A DNA stretch of 64,000 bases from the NCBI GenBank assembly GCA_016490735.1, contig JAEMWC010001191.1, positions 136,001-200,000 of the forward strand, given 5' to 3'. A model generated the notes under the pieces. It searched no databases, was not told the origin of the DNA, and worked only from the letters and a program-made list of their open reading frames with translations. Position 1 is the first letter of the stretch; every line of letters begins with the position of its first letter. The position numbers were made by a program, and so were the translations under genes. Shown here piece by piece: positions 19,203 to 28,186 of the stretch. This DNA comes from Pachyseris speciosa (taxonomy: Eukaryota; Cnidaria; Anthozoa; Scleractinia; Pachyseridae).

Positions 19203-19238
19203 ATACAATTGTGTTAGACTAATCTAAACTATTAACAT
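19203..19238. promoter_or_regulatory. Minimal bidirectional promoter
   Basis: Only 36 bases separate two divergent start codons. Leftward it reads TCTAACACAATTGTATATG; rightward it reads TCTAAACTATTAACATATG. Each direction has its own TCTAA core 14-16 bases before the ATG, so the transcripts must have almost no 5' leader. Confidence 0.75.
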
Positions 19239-19862
19239 ATGGAAATTCCAAATTATGATATCATTCAGAATTCAAATAATTCATTCAGACAGTTGTATCC
19301 ATATATGCCAAAAGATACATTCAGAATGTTATTGGCTGGAAATTCTGGATCTGGAAAGACAACCTTGTTTTTGCATTTGATTATGGAACCATTGGTCTAT
19401 TATGATCAAATACATCTGTATGCCAAGAACTTGGATCAAGACAAATATCAATATTTACAGCAAGTGATGGATGGAATAAGCCGACAGGTTGGTTACCCTG
19501 TTTTAGTATGCAGTCAAGATGAAATTTTACCTGTTGAACAAATTAAAGACACTGATTTACAGCGTCTGGTTGTATTTGATGATTTCGTGACTGATAAAAA
19601 ACATTTCATTCAGGGTCGCCACAAAAATTGTTCAGTACTGTATCTAACACAGTCATTCTACGGTTGCCCAAAATCTGTTAGACTTAATTGTAGCCATTTC
19701 TATCTTTATGATTTCCCATCCACAAGAGAGAGAAACTGTATCTCCGAAGAACTTGGAATAGACAAGCAGAAATACATTGAAGCAACCAAAAAACCTTATT
19801 CTTTCTGTTATATTGACAAACCAATGAAAACAGTGAAGAGAAACTTTTACGGTTTAATATAA
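19239..19862 (+). CDS. ATP: Genome-packaging ATPase (A32/FtsK-HerA type)
   Basis: This is an intact 207-residue ATPase that would pump the genome into the capsid. The Walker A motif is at residues 34-41 (GNSGSGKT) and the hydrophobic Walker B strand ends VVFDD (Asp114-Asp115). Downstream FTQ-like and Arg-rich segments (about 125-165) fit the poxvirus A32-type family found in Polintons, virophages and large DNA viruses. The length is normal for the Polinton protein. The start is fixed by a TCTAA promoter within 20 bases. It leads the plus-strand block that continues with the fibre genes. Confidence 0.95.
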   Translation: MEIPNYDIIQNSNNSFRQLYPYMPKDTFRMLLAGNSGSGKTTLFLHLIMEPLVYYDQIHLYAKNLDQDKYQYLQQVMDGISRQVGYPVLVCSQDEILPVEQIKDTDLQRLVVFDDFVTDKKHFIQGRHKNCSVLYLTQSFYGCPKSVRLNCSHFYLYDFPSTRERNCISEELGIDKQKYIEATKKPYSFCYIDKPMKTVKRNFYGLI

Positions 19863-19873
19863 TCTAATATTAT
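19863..19873 (+). promoter_or_regulatory. TCTAATATTAT promoter
   Basis: TCTAATATTAT abuts the ATG at 19874. The core begins right after the ATPase stop codon and is identical to the one before the first fibre gene. Confidence 0.65.
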
Positions 19874-19996
19874 ATGGCATATCCAATTTATTGTCCAGAA
19901 CTATATGACATAAGTCATACAAAAGTTAACAATGAGAACAATGACAACAATGACAACAATGACAACAATGGTAACAATGGTAACAATGGTAATTGA
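19874..19996 (+). CDS. Small Asn-rich repeat protein
   Basis: A 40-codon frame starts MAYPIYCPELYD and ends in repeated Asn-Asn-Asp and Asn-Asn-Gly triplets encoded by tandem 9-bp DNA repeats. A perfect TCTAATATTAT promoter directly before the ATG is the main reason to call it a gene. The tandem repeats will vary in number by slippage. The N-terminus is not recognised. It may be a truncated remnant of a longer fibre-type gene whose low-complexity part has decayed. Confidence 0.5.
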   Translation: MAYPIYCPELYDISHTKVNNENNDNNDNNDNNGNNGNNGN

Positions 19997-20018
19997 TAGA
20001 ACAAACTTTACTGTGTTA

Positions 20019-20034
20019 TCTAATCTAATATTAT
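20019..20034 (+). promoter_or_regulatory. Double TCTAAT promoter of the large fibre gene
   Basis: Two overlapping TCTAAT cores (20019 and 20024) are followed by ATTAT and the ATG at 20035. Confidence 0.65.
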
Positions 20035-23000
20035 ATGGGTGCTTTTAATGCTCCAATAAATCAAGATCATACAAAAACTGGTGAAAGAGGTCCAGCAGGT
20101 CCGATTGGTCCAAAAGGTGATAAAGGTGATACAGGTCCAAAAGGTGATACAGGATCTGTGGGTCCAAAAGGTGATACAGGTTCAATTGGTCCAAAAGGTA
20201 ATAAAGGTGAGAAAGGTGAGAAAGGTGATACAGGTGCTAGAGGTCCAAAAGGTGATATAGGTCAAATTGGTCCTAAAGGTGACAAGGGCGATAGAGGTCT
20301 AATTGGTTCAAAAGGTGATAAAGGTGATACAGGTGATACAGGTTCACTTGGTCCAAAAGGTGATAAGGGTGATAAAGGTGATACAGGTGCTAGAGGCCCA
20401 TTTGGTTTTAAAGGTGAGAAAGGTAATACTGGTCTAAGGGGTCCAAAAGATGATAAAGGTGATACAGGTTTTGGAATTAGATTTACACATGATGGTAATT
20501 ATGATATCCAAAACAAAAAAATGAGTAATGTAGCAGAACCAACTGCTGACAAAGATGCTGCCACAAAGGTGTATACTGATGACCTTGTTGTTTCATCATT
20601 CCTTAACGCGAAGGGGTATGTTGATGACCTTATTTTATCAATTGAAGGAACACGTGTTAATCCATTTAAATTTCTTCTTGAAGATATATCAAAAACAACC
20701 ATTCTTAGAAATGTGAATAATCTACAATTAGAAGACTATGATAAAGCCCATACAAGATCAATAAAAAATCATTATCTTTTGTGATTCCTGCTGCTGGTCT
20801 TACAACTGTTCTTCGTTTTAATCTGACACAATTGGAAGTTTCAAAGTACACTTTAGTTGTTGAGTTTTATACAGATGGTAACCCAAATAATGCAACAGTT
20901 GATGATGACGCGTTGTCATCAAATTTAATTGAAAGAAAAGATTCGATAAAAAGAGCCTTTCCAAAAACTCATCTTGTTGATGGTTATCTCAAGAGAATAT
21001 TCTTCCTTGAAAAAACAAGTAAAGGAGCTGCATCAATGGAATTATTGTTGATCTCGCCATATTTATCAAATAATGCCAAACATCATGTTATAGTTTATGG
21101 TGTTTATGGATTTTCTAATATCATTTTATCACATATTCATGACCCAGCTTATTGAAAATGGTAATGTTGCATTTGGTGGTAAAATTGACATGAAAAACAA
21201 TGAAATCATCAATGTTGGACCTCCAAACTCTGATAAAGATGCTGCCAATAAAAAATATGTTGATGATGAAATTCTTGCTATTGATTATTCACCATTTGTC
21301 AAAAAAGATGGAAGTGTTGCAATGACTGGTGATCTTGACATGGGCAACAATAAAATAACAAATATACCATTCCCTAGCTTATCATCTCAAGTTAGTAGTC
21401 ATGATGCGGTGAATTTTGGTTTTGTTGTACAAAATATACAAGGTATCAGAGCAAACACATTATTATTGAATGGAACAAATGCAATGACTGGTGATCTCGA
21501 CATGGGTGACAATAAAATAACAAATGTTGAGACTCCAAACTCTGAGAAAGATGCTGCAAACAAATCATATGTTGATAATCTTGTTTTATCAGCATCAGGT
21601 ACTCAACGCAACCCATTTGCCTTTTTGTTAAAAGACATATCCAAGTCTTCTGCAGTCAGTGGTGTGGAAAACCTTCAAATTGAAGATTTCAACAGATCAC
21701 CTTATCATATAAACAAGTCGTCATTGTCTTTTTTCATCAAACGAAGTGGTAACTTTACATCTAAAATTCGTTTTGATGTTTCATCATTGAGTAATGGACG
21801 GTACACATTTGTAACTGAGTTTTACTCACCATCAGACCCAAGAAGTGCATCAATCGATTTAACCCTTCCAACAATTAACATGCGTGACACTGGACAGCCG
21901 TTTCAAAAAGCTTTCCTCAAAATTCCACATGTTGATGGTTACATTAAGAAGCTTTTTACAATTGAAAAAAGAAGTGGTGGTCAAGCGACAATACAGGTGG
22001 AACTTTCACAGCTCCAGCACCTAACACCAAAACACATATTATCGTTTATGGGGCCTATGGCTATCATACCAATTTGTCTTACTTTCTCCATGACCCGGCT
22101 TATGAAATTGAAAACGGCCATGTTGCATTTGGCGGTAATGTTGACATGAAATTAAACAAAATCCTCAACCTGCAGGATAACCCCTCAAACCCACAAGACG
22201 CTGTGAACAAAAAGTATGTTGATGCTGAAATTGCTGGTATTGATGTTTCTTAATTTCTTAAAAAGGATGGAAGTGTTATAATGACCGGCAATCAGGATTT
22301 TGGGGGGTTTATTATTACAGGTCATGGGATAGGAAACCAACCAGCAGATCTTGTGAATAAATCATATATTGACACTAATCTCGCATCAAAAAGCAGTATC
22401 GGTCAAACTCTACTTCGAGATGGAACACAAGAAATGACTGCTAATTTAAATCTTGCTGGTAACAAAGTGATCAACTGTGCAACACCAACTGCTAACACAG
22501 ATGCTGCCAACAAAAGATATGTTGACCAGGCCCCTTTTCTTAAACTTGTCGGAGGTCAAATGGCTGGTGATATTGACATGGGTGATAACACACTCGCAAA
22601 CTTAAAAGAAGGAACAAATAAAACCGATTCCGTAAATTTAGATCAATTACAAAAAAGTCATATTTCGTCTGCTTCTCATCCAAAGAATGCTTTCAAATAT
22701 TTGATGAATGATATCGATGAAGTCAGTACTGAATATGGCTTGAAAGTTAATGGATATGTCAATTTACCTCGTTCACCGCATTTGATTTTAAAAAAGGTCA
22801 TTGATGTAGACTTGAATAAAGAAGCTAATCATATTTACAGAGCTAGAATTGGATTTAATATGTACACTATAAAAGATGGAAAATACACATTTATTCTTGA
22901 ATGCTATTTCCTGATTATGAAGGAATGAATCTTAGTAGTGTAACATTCAGTGCAACTGGTGGAATTACAATTCATAAAACTGTAGGGAGAAAATTTGACA

Positions 23001-23898
23001 ACAGAAATGAAGATCATTCGAGATATTTATTATGGATTGAAAAACCTTCAGTAAGTTCACCACCTGAATATTTATATTGTACAATACATATTAATGCTAA
23101 CCCAACTTATCCAAATAAGTACAAAGTTCATTGTGTTGCATATGGTATTGATTTTGAAGCAGTAGACGTTCCATCAAGTGTTTACTACTTCGCAGAAGCT
23201 TATAAAATCGTAAATGAAAAAATGCAATTACAAACTGATTTAGATTTGAATGGACATGCTTTGATTAATAATTCATCAAACTTATTTTACGGTCAAAATG
23301 GTGAATGGACAATGCTAAATAATATTAATATGAACAGCTTTCTTATAAGTGAGGCTAAACTTGGTGGTGATTTAAATCTGAATGGCTATAGAATTCATAA
23401 TAATAGTTTGAATCTATTTCGTTCAAGCGTTACAGGTGTAATTATGGAAACAGCTTTAGATCTCGGAGGATTTGCTCTCTATCAGCCAAAATTAGGAGGT
23501 GATCTAAATTTGAATGGAATGGAATAATCGGTCAAATACAATATTTAAATTGCTTTGTTAAATCCAGTCAAGGACATAATAAGAATGCTTTAAAGCCTGT
23601 ATTAATAAATGGCTCTGAATTTTTAGTTATTCATAACAATAACTTTTATATTAAGAATATGTATATAATACAAGGAACAAAACCCGGAATGTTCTACTTC
23701 AAGAAAAAGAATGAAGGTGCTGGGCCATTGCCATTACCAGCAACTTTTTTCGAATATAGAATTCCTTCTTTGAGTAGAAACATAAGAACAGTTGCAGTCA
23801 ATAAATCATTATCGAGAGGCTATTTTATAATTGACTATTCACATCCCAATAGTGGAGCATTTGATACAGCATTCACACTTGAAGTAATTATGAATTAA
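20035..23898 (+). pseudogene. Large collagen-like fibre/attachment protein, multiply broken
   Basis: The gene starts MGAFNAPINQD, then has about 40 collagen-type Gly-X-Y triplets (GPKGDKGDTG, residues about 17-142). It then alternates modules: a phage-tail-like 'DAANKKYVD' motif with 'MTGDLDMGNNKI', and a beta-rich module starting 'NPFKFLLEDIS'. The pair recurs about three times. The tail carries repeated GGDLNLNG segments. Frames change near 20778, 21150, 22010, 22915 and 23520, and an in-frame TAA sits at 22251-22253. In total about 1,290 codons are readable. A trimeric spike on the capsid vertex, binding host surfaces, is inferred from the collagen stalk and modular head. Internal repeats suggest growth by duplication. 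Confidence 0.85.
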
Positions 23899-23915
23899 TC
23901 TAAATTAATATTATA
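23899..23915 (+). promoter_or_regulatory. TCTAAATTAATATTATA promoter of the second fibre gene
   Basis: The motif begins just after the stop of the first fibre gene and runs into the ATG at 23916. Confidence 0.6.
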
Positions 23916-24885
23916 ATGGGATTATTTAATCATCCACTAAATCAAGACAATAAAGGTGATAAAGGTGATACTGGTGCTGTTGGTCCCAAAGGTGATACTG
24001 GTGCAATTGGTCCTAAAGGTGATAGAGGTGATAAAGGAATTGGTTTTACATTAACACAAGATGGTCACTATGATCTTGGAAACAAACATTTGACTAATGT
24101 AAAAGCAGGCAATGATTCTGATCATGTTGTAATCAAATCACAAGTTTCAGATATTGTCAGAGATAGTTTTTTGGATTTATGGGTTTCTGAATTCATCAGA
24201 TTATACTCTAAATGTACTTATCAAATCGACAGAGCGAATAATAATTTTTTAGATATGAATGCAGACAGAAAACATTGTACGATCTCTCGAATGAAGAAAA
24301 TAATGCAACACAATCAACTTTAAACATAAGACCCACTGTTTGTACCAAAGCTAATAAACATAATGGTCGTTATTATTTAGACTTTAATGGATCACAGAGA
24401 ATGATAAGTCAAATCAATTTAAATAATGATGTTGTTAATATCTTCATTGTTTATAAATTAAATTCAAATACAGGTGGAAATCCATGGAAAAATGGGCTTT
24501 TTGGTCATGATAATGGAGGTTATGATAAGTTTGTCAGCTATTACAATGGTTCAAATTTAGCTATAAGTGGTGTTGATCAATAAAATTGTGTATATTTTGG
24601 TCCAGCAGCATCTATACAAAGTTTCAGAAAAATAGCAGATTATTCAGTAAATGATTTAGGTCAAATAAATGTTTGGCACTGCTTGTCTGTTCACTGGATA
24701 ATTTATCTTCTCCAAAAACAAACACAAGTAAAATCTATTGGAATAAAAAACATATTGGAAGTTTTACAGCTGCCAATAGAAGTGGTAGTCAGCAAATGAC
24801 TTTTGGTGCTTTGGATCCTAACTCTATCGCACCTCTTGACGGTAGTGTTTTCTGTGTGTACTTGGATTTCATGTTAGATGAGTAA
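23916..24885 (+). pseudogene. Second collagen-like fibre with LamG/ConA-like head, broken
   Basis: It begins MGLFNHPLNQD, nearly the same N-terminal peptide as the first fibre, followed by a short collagen stalk (Gly-X-Y, residues about 13-43) and one copy of the 'GHYDLGNKHLTNV' module. The remaining part looks like a laminin G/concanavalin A-like lectin fold, with phrases such as YYLDFNGSQRM, FIVYKLNSN and FGHDNGGYD. Frame changes lie near 24285 and 24700, and a TAA at 24581-24583 interrupts an otherwise continuous frame. The shared N-terminus likely docks both fibres to the same capsid vertex, with the head giving a different binding specificity. That functional part is inference. Confidence 0.78.
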
Positions 24886-24931
24886 ACAATTTTGGATCAT
24901 CATAGCGTTTTAATGCAACGATATAATAGAC

Positions 24932-25351
24932 ATGAAAGAAGTAATTAGATATGTCAAATTCTTTTTTAGAAAGACTAAAGAGCGCAATCCTGGCATTGAT
25001 GACTCAATTTTAAAATCAGCTTTGGTATACCAATATCTGTATCACAAGCATTTCGTCAAATTCATCTCAATCGAAAGAATCATACATACACACAATGACA
25101 TTGGACTCATTGGGCCAGGCAGTGGTTGCTTGACACATTTCTTGGAACATGTACTTGGTTGGATTGACACTATACAGACACATGGCATACTTCATGATGC
25201 ATATGGAAGATTTTACACCAGCTATTCATTAGACCGTGGATATTGTTATGCAATTCCTAGCCTGTTTACATCAAAACTGAAAAAAGGATCTCCATTATGC
25301 GGCCAGGTTTCTGGGTTGCTTTATTGCATCTTCAAGAGGATTATAATATAA
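24932..25351 (+). CDS. Polinton protein of unknown function (139 aa)
   Basis: An intact frame starts MKEVIRYVKFFF and ends right before the next gene. The C-terminal half contains GPGSGCLTHFLEHV, HDAYGRFYTSY, GYCYAI and a final hydrophobic stretch (CGQVSGLLYCIFKRI). The conserved-looking His, Asp, Tyr and Cys positions suggest a folded, perhaps enzymatic, domain, but no known family is recognised. No TCTAA promoter precedes it; cotranscription with the fibre gene or a weak AT-rich promoter is possible. The intact frame between broken genes argues that it is real. Confidence 0.6.
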   Translation: MKEVIRYVKFFFRKTKERNPGIDDSILKSALVYQYLYHKHFVKFISIERIIHTHNDIGLIGPGSGCLTHFLEHVLGWIDTIQTHGILHDAYGRFYTSYSLDRGYCYAIPSLFTSKLKKGSPLCGQVSGLLYCIFKRIII

Positions 25352-25714
25352 ATGATATATATGTCAGTCAAGCGCAAGAATATATTCAACTGGAATCACA
25401 TTTCAGGTGAACTAACAGAAGACCAGGTCAAGGAACTCAAATCATATTACCACACATATCACAGAAAATGTTGGGCTTACAAACAAGCAGTCAAAAGATT
25501 CAAAAAATGGAAGTTATTGGGTAACTCAGCATCCATTATATTTGCAACTGGCGGTCTTGCCGCAAGCATTTCGACTGGTGGTGTTAGTTTGGTTGCCATC
25601 AGTACAGCATCACTTTTAATACAAGGTTGGATGAAACACAAGAACCTTGACATGAAAATACAAAATTGTACATATGCTTATCAAAGCTACCAGCATCTTC
25701 TCAATACTGAATAA
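25352..25714 (+). CDS. Small protein with hydrophobic Gly/Ala segment
   Basis: This is a 120-residue frame starting at 25352, or three codons later at 25361 (MSVKRKN). The N-terminal half is basic and aromatic with LTEDQVKELKSYYH and helical character. Residues about 56-90 form a Gly/Ala/Ser-rich hydrophobic stretch (IIFATGGLAASISTGG), long enough to cross a membrane as a hairpin. The start abuts the stop of the preceding gene, which suggests a two-gene unit. A membrane-active virion or host-exit role is possible but unproven. Confidence 0.6.
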   Translation: MIYMSVKRKNIFNWNHISGELTEDQVKELKSYYHTYHRKCWAYKQAVKRFKKWKLLGNSASIIFATGGLAASISTGGVSLVAISTASLLIQGWMKHKNLDMKIQNCTYAYQSYQHLLNTE

Positions 25715-25722
25715 AAGAAACC

Positions 25723-25851
25723 ATGAGAAGCGGTAATTTTGATAATTCCAACATACACAATACAATGAAGAACATAGACGATTATGTTGTCGATAATAGT
25801 CCCGTAGTAGACAAATATTTGTCGAAGTATGACGAAAGGTTCTTCATTTAA
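25723..25851 (+). CDS. Short peptide gene (42 aa), acidic
   Basis: A 42-codon frame from MRSGNFDNSN to KYDERFFI, 8 bases after the previous gene. Half of its coding sequence lies in a 67-bp tandem duplication whose second copy continues downstream. The peptide has no recognised motif. Spacing and strand agree with the unit before it. It may be a conserved small Polinton gene or a remnant. Confidence 0.4.
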   Translation: MRSGNFDNSNIHNTMKNIDDYVVDNSPVVDKYLSKYDERFFI

Positions 25852-25929
25852 TTATTTTGATGTTAGTCCCGTAGTAGACAAATATTTGTCGAAGTATGAC
25901 GAAAGGTTCTTCATTTAATTATTTTGATG
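25797..25929 (+). repeat. 67-bp tandem duplication
   Basis: The 66-bp sequence tagtcccgtagtagac... at 25797-25862 is repeated without visible change at 25864-25929. The first copy holds the 3' end of the short peptide gene, including its stop codon. The lack of divergence implies a recent event. Confidence 0.9.
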
Positions 25930-25994
25930 ACAACGTCGAACATTTGCAATAAGATTTCAATCCAATACTGGTTATAAAATTTTAGTGTTTTCTT

Positions 25995-26345
25995 TCAATT
26001 AGTAACTATTATTTCATCAAATGGAAGATCAAGCATTAAAAATATTTGCTTAAGCATAAATTTAGTGCTAATCATTCTTTTACGTTTATTGTTCACCAAG
26101 GGAAGCACTTTGTCTATCTCTTTGAATATTTTCAATATTTTACCCTTATCTTTTACAGAAATTTGAAATCTATTATTGCGACATATTTTATTTATTACAT
26201 TTTCAATATGATATTTCCGATGATATACTGATTTCCGCTTTATTTTATACATATTCTCATGAAAGTCGACATACTCCTTACAATAGTCATAGCCGTGGAC
26301 TGAACCACAATTTAGACAAACATTTTCACCATCATCATTAAACAT
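25995..26345 (-). CDS. VLTF3-like zinc-ribbon late transcription factor
   Basis: The frame from MFNDDGEN encodes 116 residues with VCLNCGSVHGYDYC, then YHRKYHIENVINK, then a basic and helical part (NNKRKRMIS). The pattern resembles VLTF3-like late transcription factors of poxviruses and their relatives. The same frame is open upstream of 26345, through a CPFC...CC cluster near 26420-26385, and reaches into the right TIR without an ATG. The listed start is therefore probably internal and the N-terminal zinc region is partly excluded. It may drive the TCTAA late promoters of this element; that is inference. Confidence 0.65.
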   Translation of the reverse strand: MFNDDGENVCLNCGSVHGYDYCKEYVDFHENMYKIKRKSVYHRKYHIENVINKICRNNRFQISVKDKGKILKIFKEIDKVLPLVNNKRKRMISTKFMLKQIFLMLDLPFDEIIVTN

Positions 26346-26481
26346 TTTCTGTTTATCACAACACGGTTCCTCTTTTTTAACACTATGTTCTGCTATTTTC
26401 AGATCACAAAAAGGACATGTTATATAATTTTCTATTTCAAATAAATATTCATGAATATGAATTACAATTATTTTCTTTTTT

Positions 26482-26687
26482 ATTGGGCTTTTCCAAGGCC
26501 CGGAGACTTCTTTCTTTATTCTCCATAATAACCTAAAGCGACATGTCTTTAAGCCTTTTTCATATTTCCGAGGTACTTAAAGAAATTACCCCCAATGGGT
26601 CACGTGACCTTGACCAAGCGGTGGAAAATGCGCTGCTACCCCCCATCATGTGGAAAATGCGCTAGCACCCCCAAGTGCTATACTACT
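26482..26687 (-). repeat. Right terminal inverted repeat of the Polinton
   Basis: This is the reverse complement of 6177-6383 with a one-base length difference in a G/C run. It carries the same ATG (26526-26524), but here the frame closes after about 26 codons. Confidence 0.97.
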
Positions 26688-26693
26688 CAATTA
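26688..26693. repeat. Right target site duplication of the Polinton
   Basis: CAATTA, identical to the unoccupied site at 49662-49667 in the second duplication unit. Confidence 0.85.
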
Positions 26694-28186
26694 CAAATAC
26701 GGTCACGTGATAAAACTGTGTAACTTACTTTATAATCTAATATAATCTTTAATTCACAGTTAAGGCCATTTTTTATTTATAGATAGTGTTCTTATGATAC
26801 TGATAATATTTCACTGAAAACTATTCAAGTTCACATCCCGTCTCCATCGTCTCTTCACTTTAAAGTCAATTTACGAACATTGCTGAATTATAACACAAAA
26901 GAATAAGAATTGCACTGTTCTGCAAAATTTTATATCAGGGGACGTAAATCCTGAACAGCAAAAATCAGCAAAAGAAACTTTTATCCAAAAGTGAAAAGAG
27001 AAAAAAATAAAATAACGTTTACGCTGACCCTGAATTAAGTTCTCTGCTTTCGAACAAATGGGCTCTGATTGAGATTTTACAAAAAACACGCACGCCTCTT
27101 TTAATTCTTCGTAGGCTAGAACTCCAGTAAGCAGGGGCCCTGATTGAGAATTAACAAAAACCTATTTCGCACGCCTCTAATTTTCTTTGTACATTAGAAC
27201 TCATCCTAGCCCCGGAAATCAAGTTTAAGATATCCGTTCAGTATATATCACGACTGAAGACAAAACCGTAGTGTTAAAAACCGATGGGGATTTTAAGTCA
27301 CTTAAAGTGACACAGTTTCCGCCCGGTTAGCGGTAATTAGCGTGATGGCGCGGGTTTTAAATTAGATAGCCAAACATGACGGCAAAAAGATTCTGTCTGT
27401 TTTTTGTCGGCTACTGAAACCACGGAAGGGAAAAATGAGGTATTTAAGATCCGTTCACCTGTGTCTACGTTTGAAAAGAAAGTGTGAAAATAAGCTTGAA
27501 AATTACAATGTACCAATAACGTTCTGAGTCGCGTCGAACTGATAGCGTGACTATAAACTGTTGCCAAGAGAGCCGCAATAATTATTTCCTTTTCAGTCTT
27601 CCACTATCCTGCCTTCGACTTTGCTTTGAAGAACCGCGTACTGTGGAGAAACGGACGAGAACAGCAAACAAACTCCACAGTCACAGCGGCAAGAAGTCAG
27701 GGCTGAACTTTACAAACGCTGTTTATTTCCCCAAACCGAAAACAAGGAGAACAACACATCGGCTGAACCGCGCATTCTTCACAAAAACCAACCATGTTGG
27801 TGGAGAAATGGTCAGCGCAAACTGTGGGAATTGGGCAAATTATTTGCAGCACTTCTTTGGTTATGTGTAAATAAATACTTCTGAGGGACGAGAAAACTTT
27901 ATTTCACCAGCTTCCTGATTCAGTCAGTGACATCAAGCCCACAGAACTGTCTGGATACAGAATTACTGATCTGGATTTCTTTTAGCTTTCTCTTTAAAAT
28001 CATGTGAGCACTTCAGCACTGCAAATCTGGTGAAATATGCCAACATGCTTTATACAATAGTAGTACATTGCCTCAAGCAAACTTTTCAAAAATGGTTAGA
28101 AAAGGTTAATAATTTAATTTTCGGTCCTATCCATTTTTCCAAGGGCCCCTTTCTATTACTTATGCAGTCACAGAAATAAAGAAGGG
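26694..28186. other. Duplicated intronic-type sequence, no gene
   Basis: The stretch aligns with 49668-50940. Near 26910 it lacks about 290 bases that in the other unit contain an LRR exon. Open frames here are neither conserved in the other copy nor family-like. Confidence 0.65.

Larger units (their letters stand above)
6177..26687. mobile_element. Polinton/Maverick (adintovirus-like) endogenous element, 20.5 kb
   Basis: Near-identical TIRs begin AGTAGTATAGC on each end and are flanked by a 6-bp target. The interior encodes the diagnostic set: protein-primed DNA polymerase B, retrovirus-like integrase, adenovirus-type protease, packaging ATPase, and double- and single-jelly-roll type capsid genes. 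It also has fibre-like collagen genes, a BRO-N protein and a VLTF3-like protein. The polymerase, pX/pVI, both capsid genes and both fibre genes are broken, and a SINE cluster interrupts the minor capsid gene. The ATPase, integrase core, protease core and BRO-N frames are intact. It is best read as a defective copy of a once virus-like element. Confidence 0.97.

Noticed and set aside
14325..24885. Alternative genetic code with TAA read as an amino acid
   Set aside because: Intact genes in the same element (ATPase, unknown genes) end at TAA, and the broken genes also have frameshifts.
27547..27870. Frame repeated at 50798-51184
   Set aside because: The two copies diverge with frame changes and show no domain, so the conservation is that of duplicated noncoding sequence.
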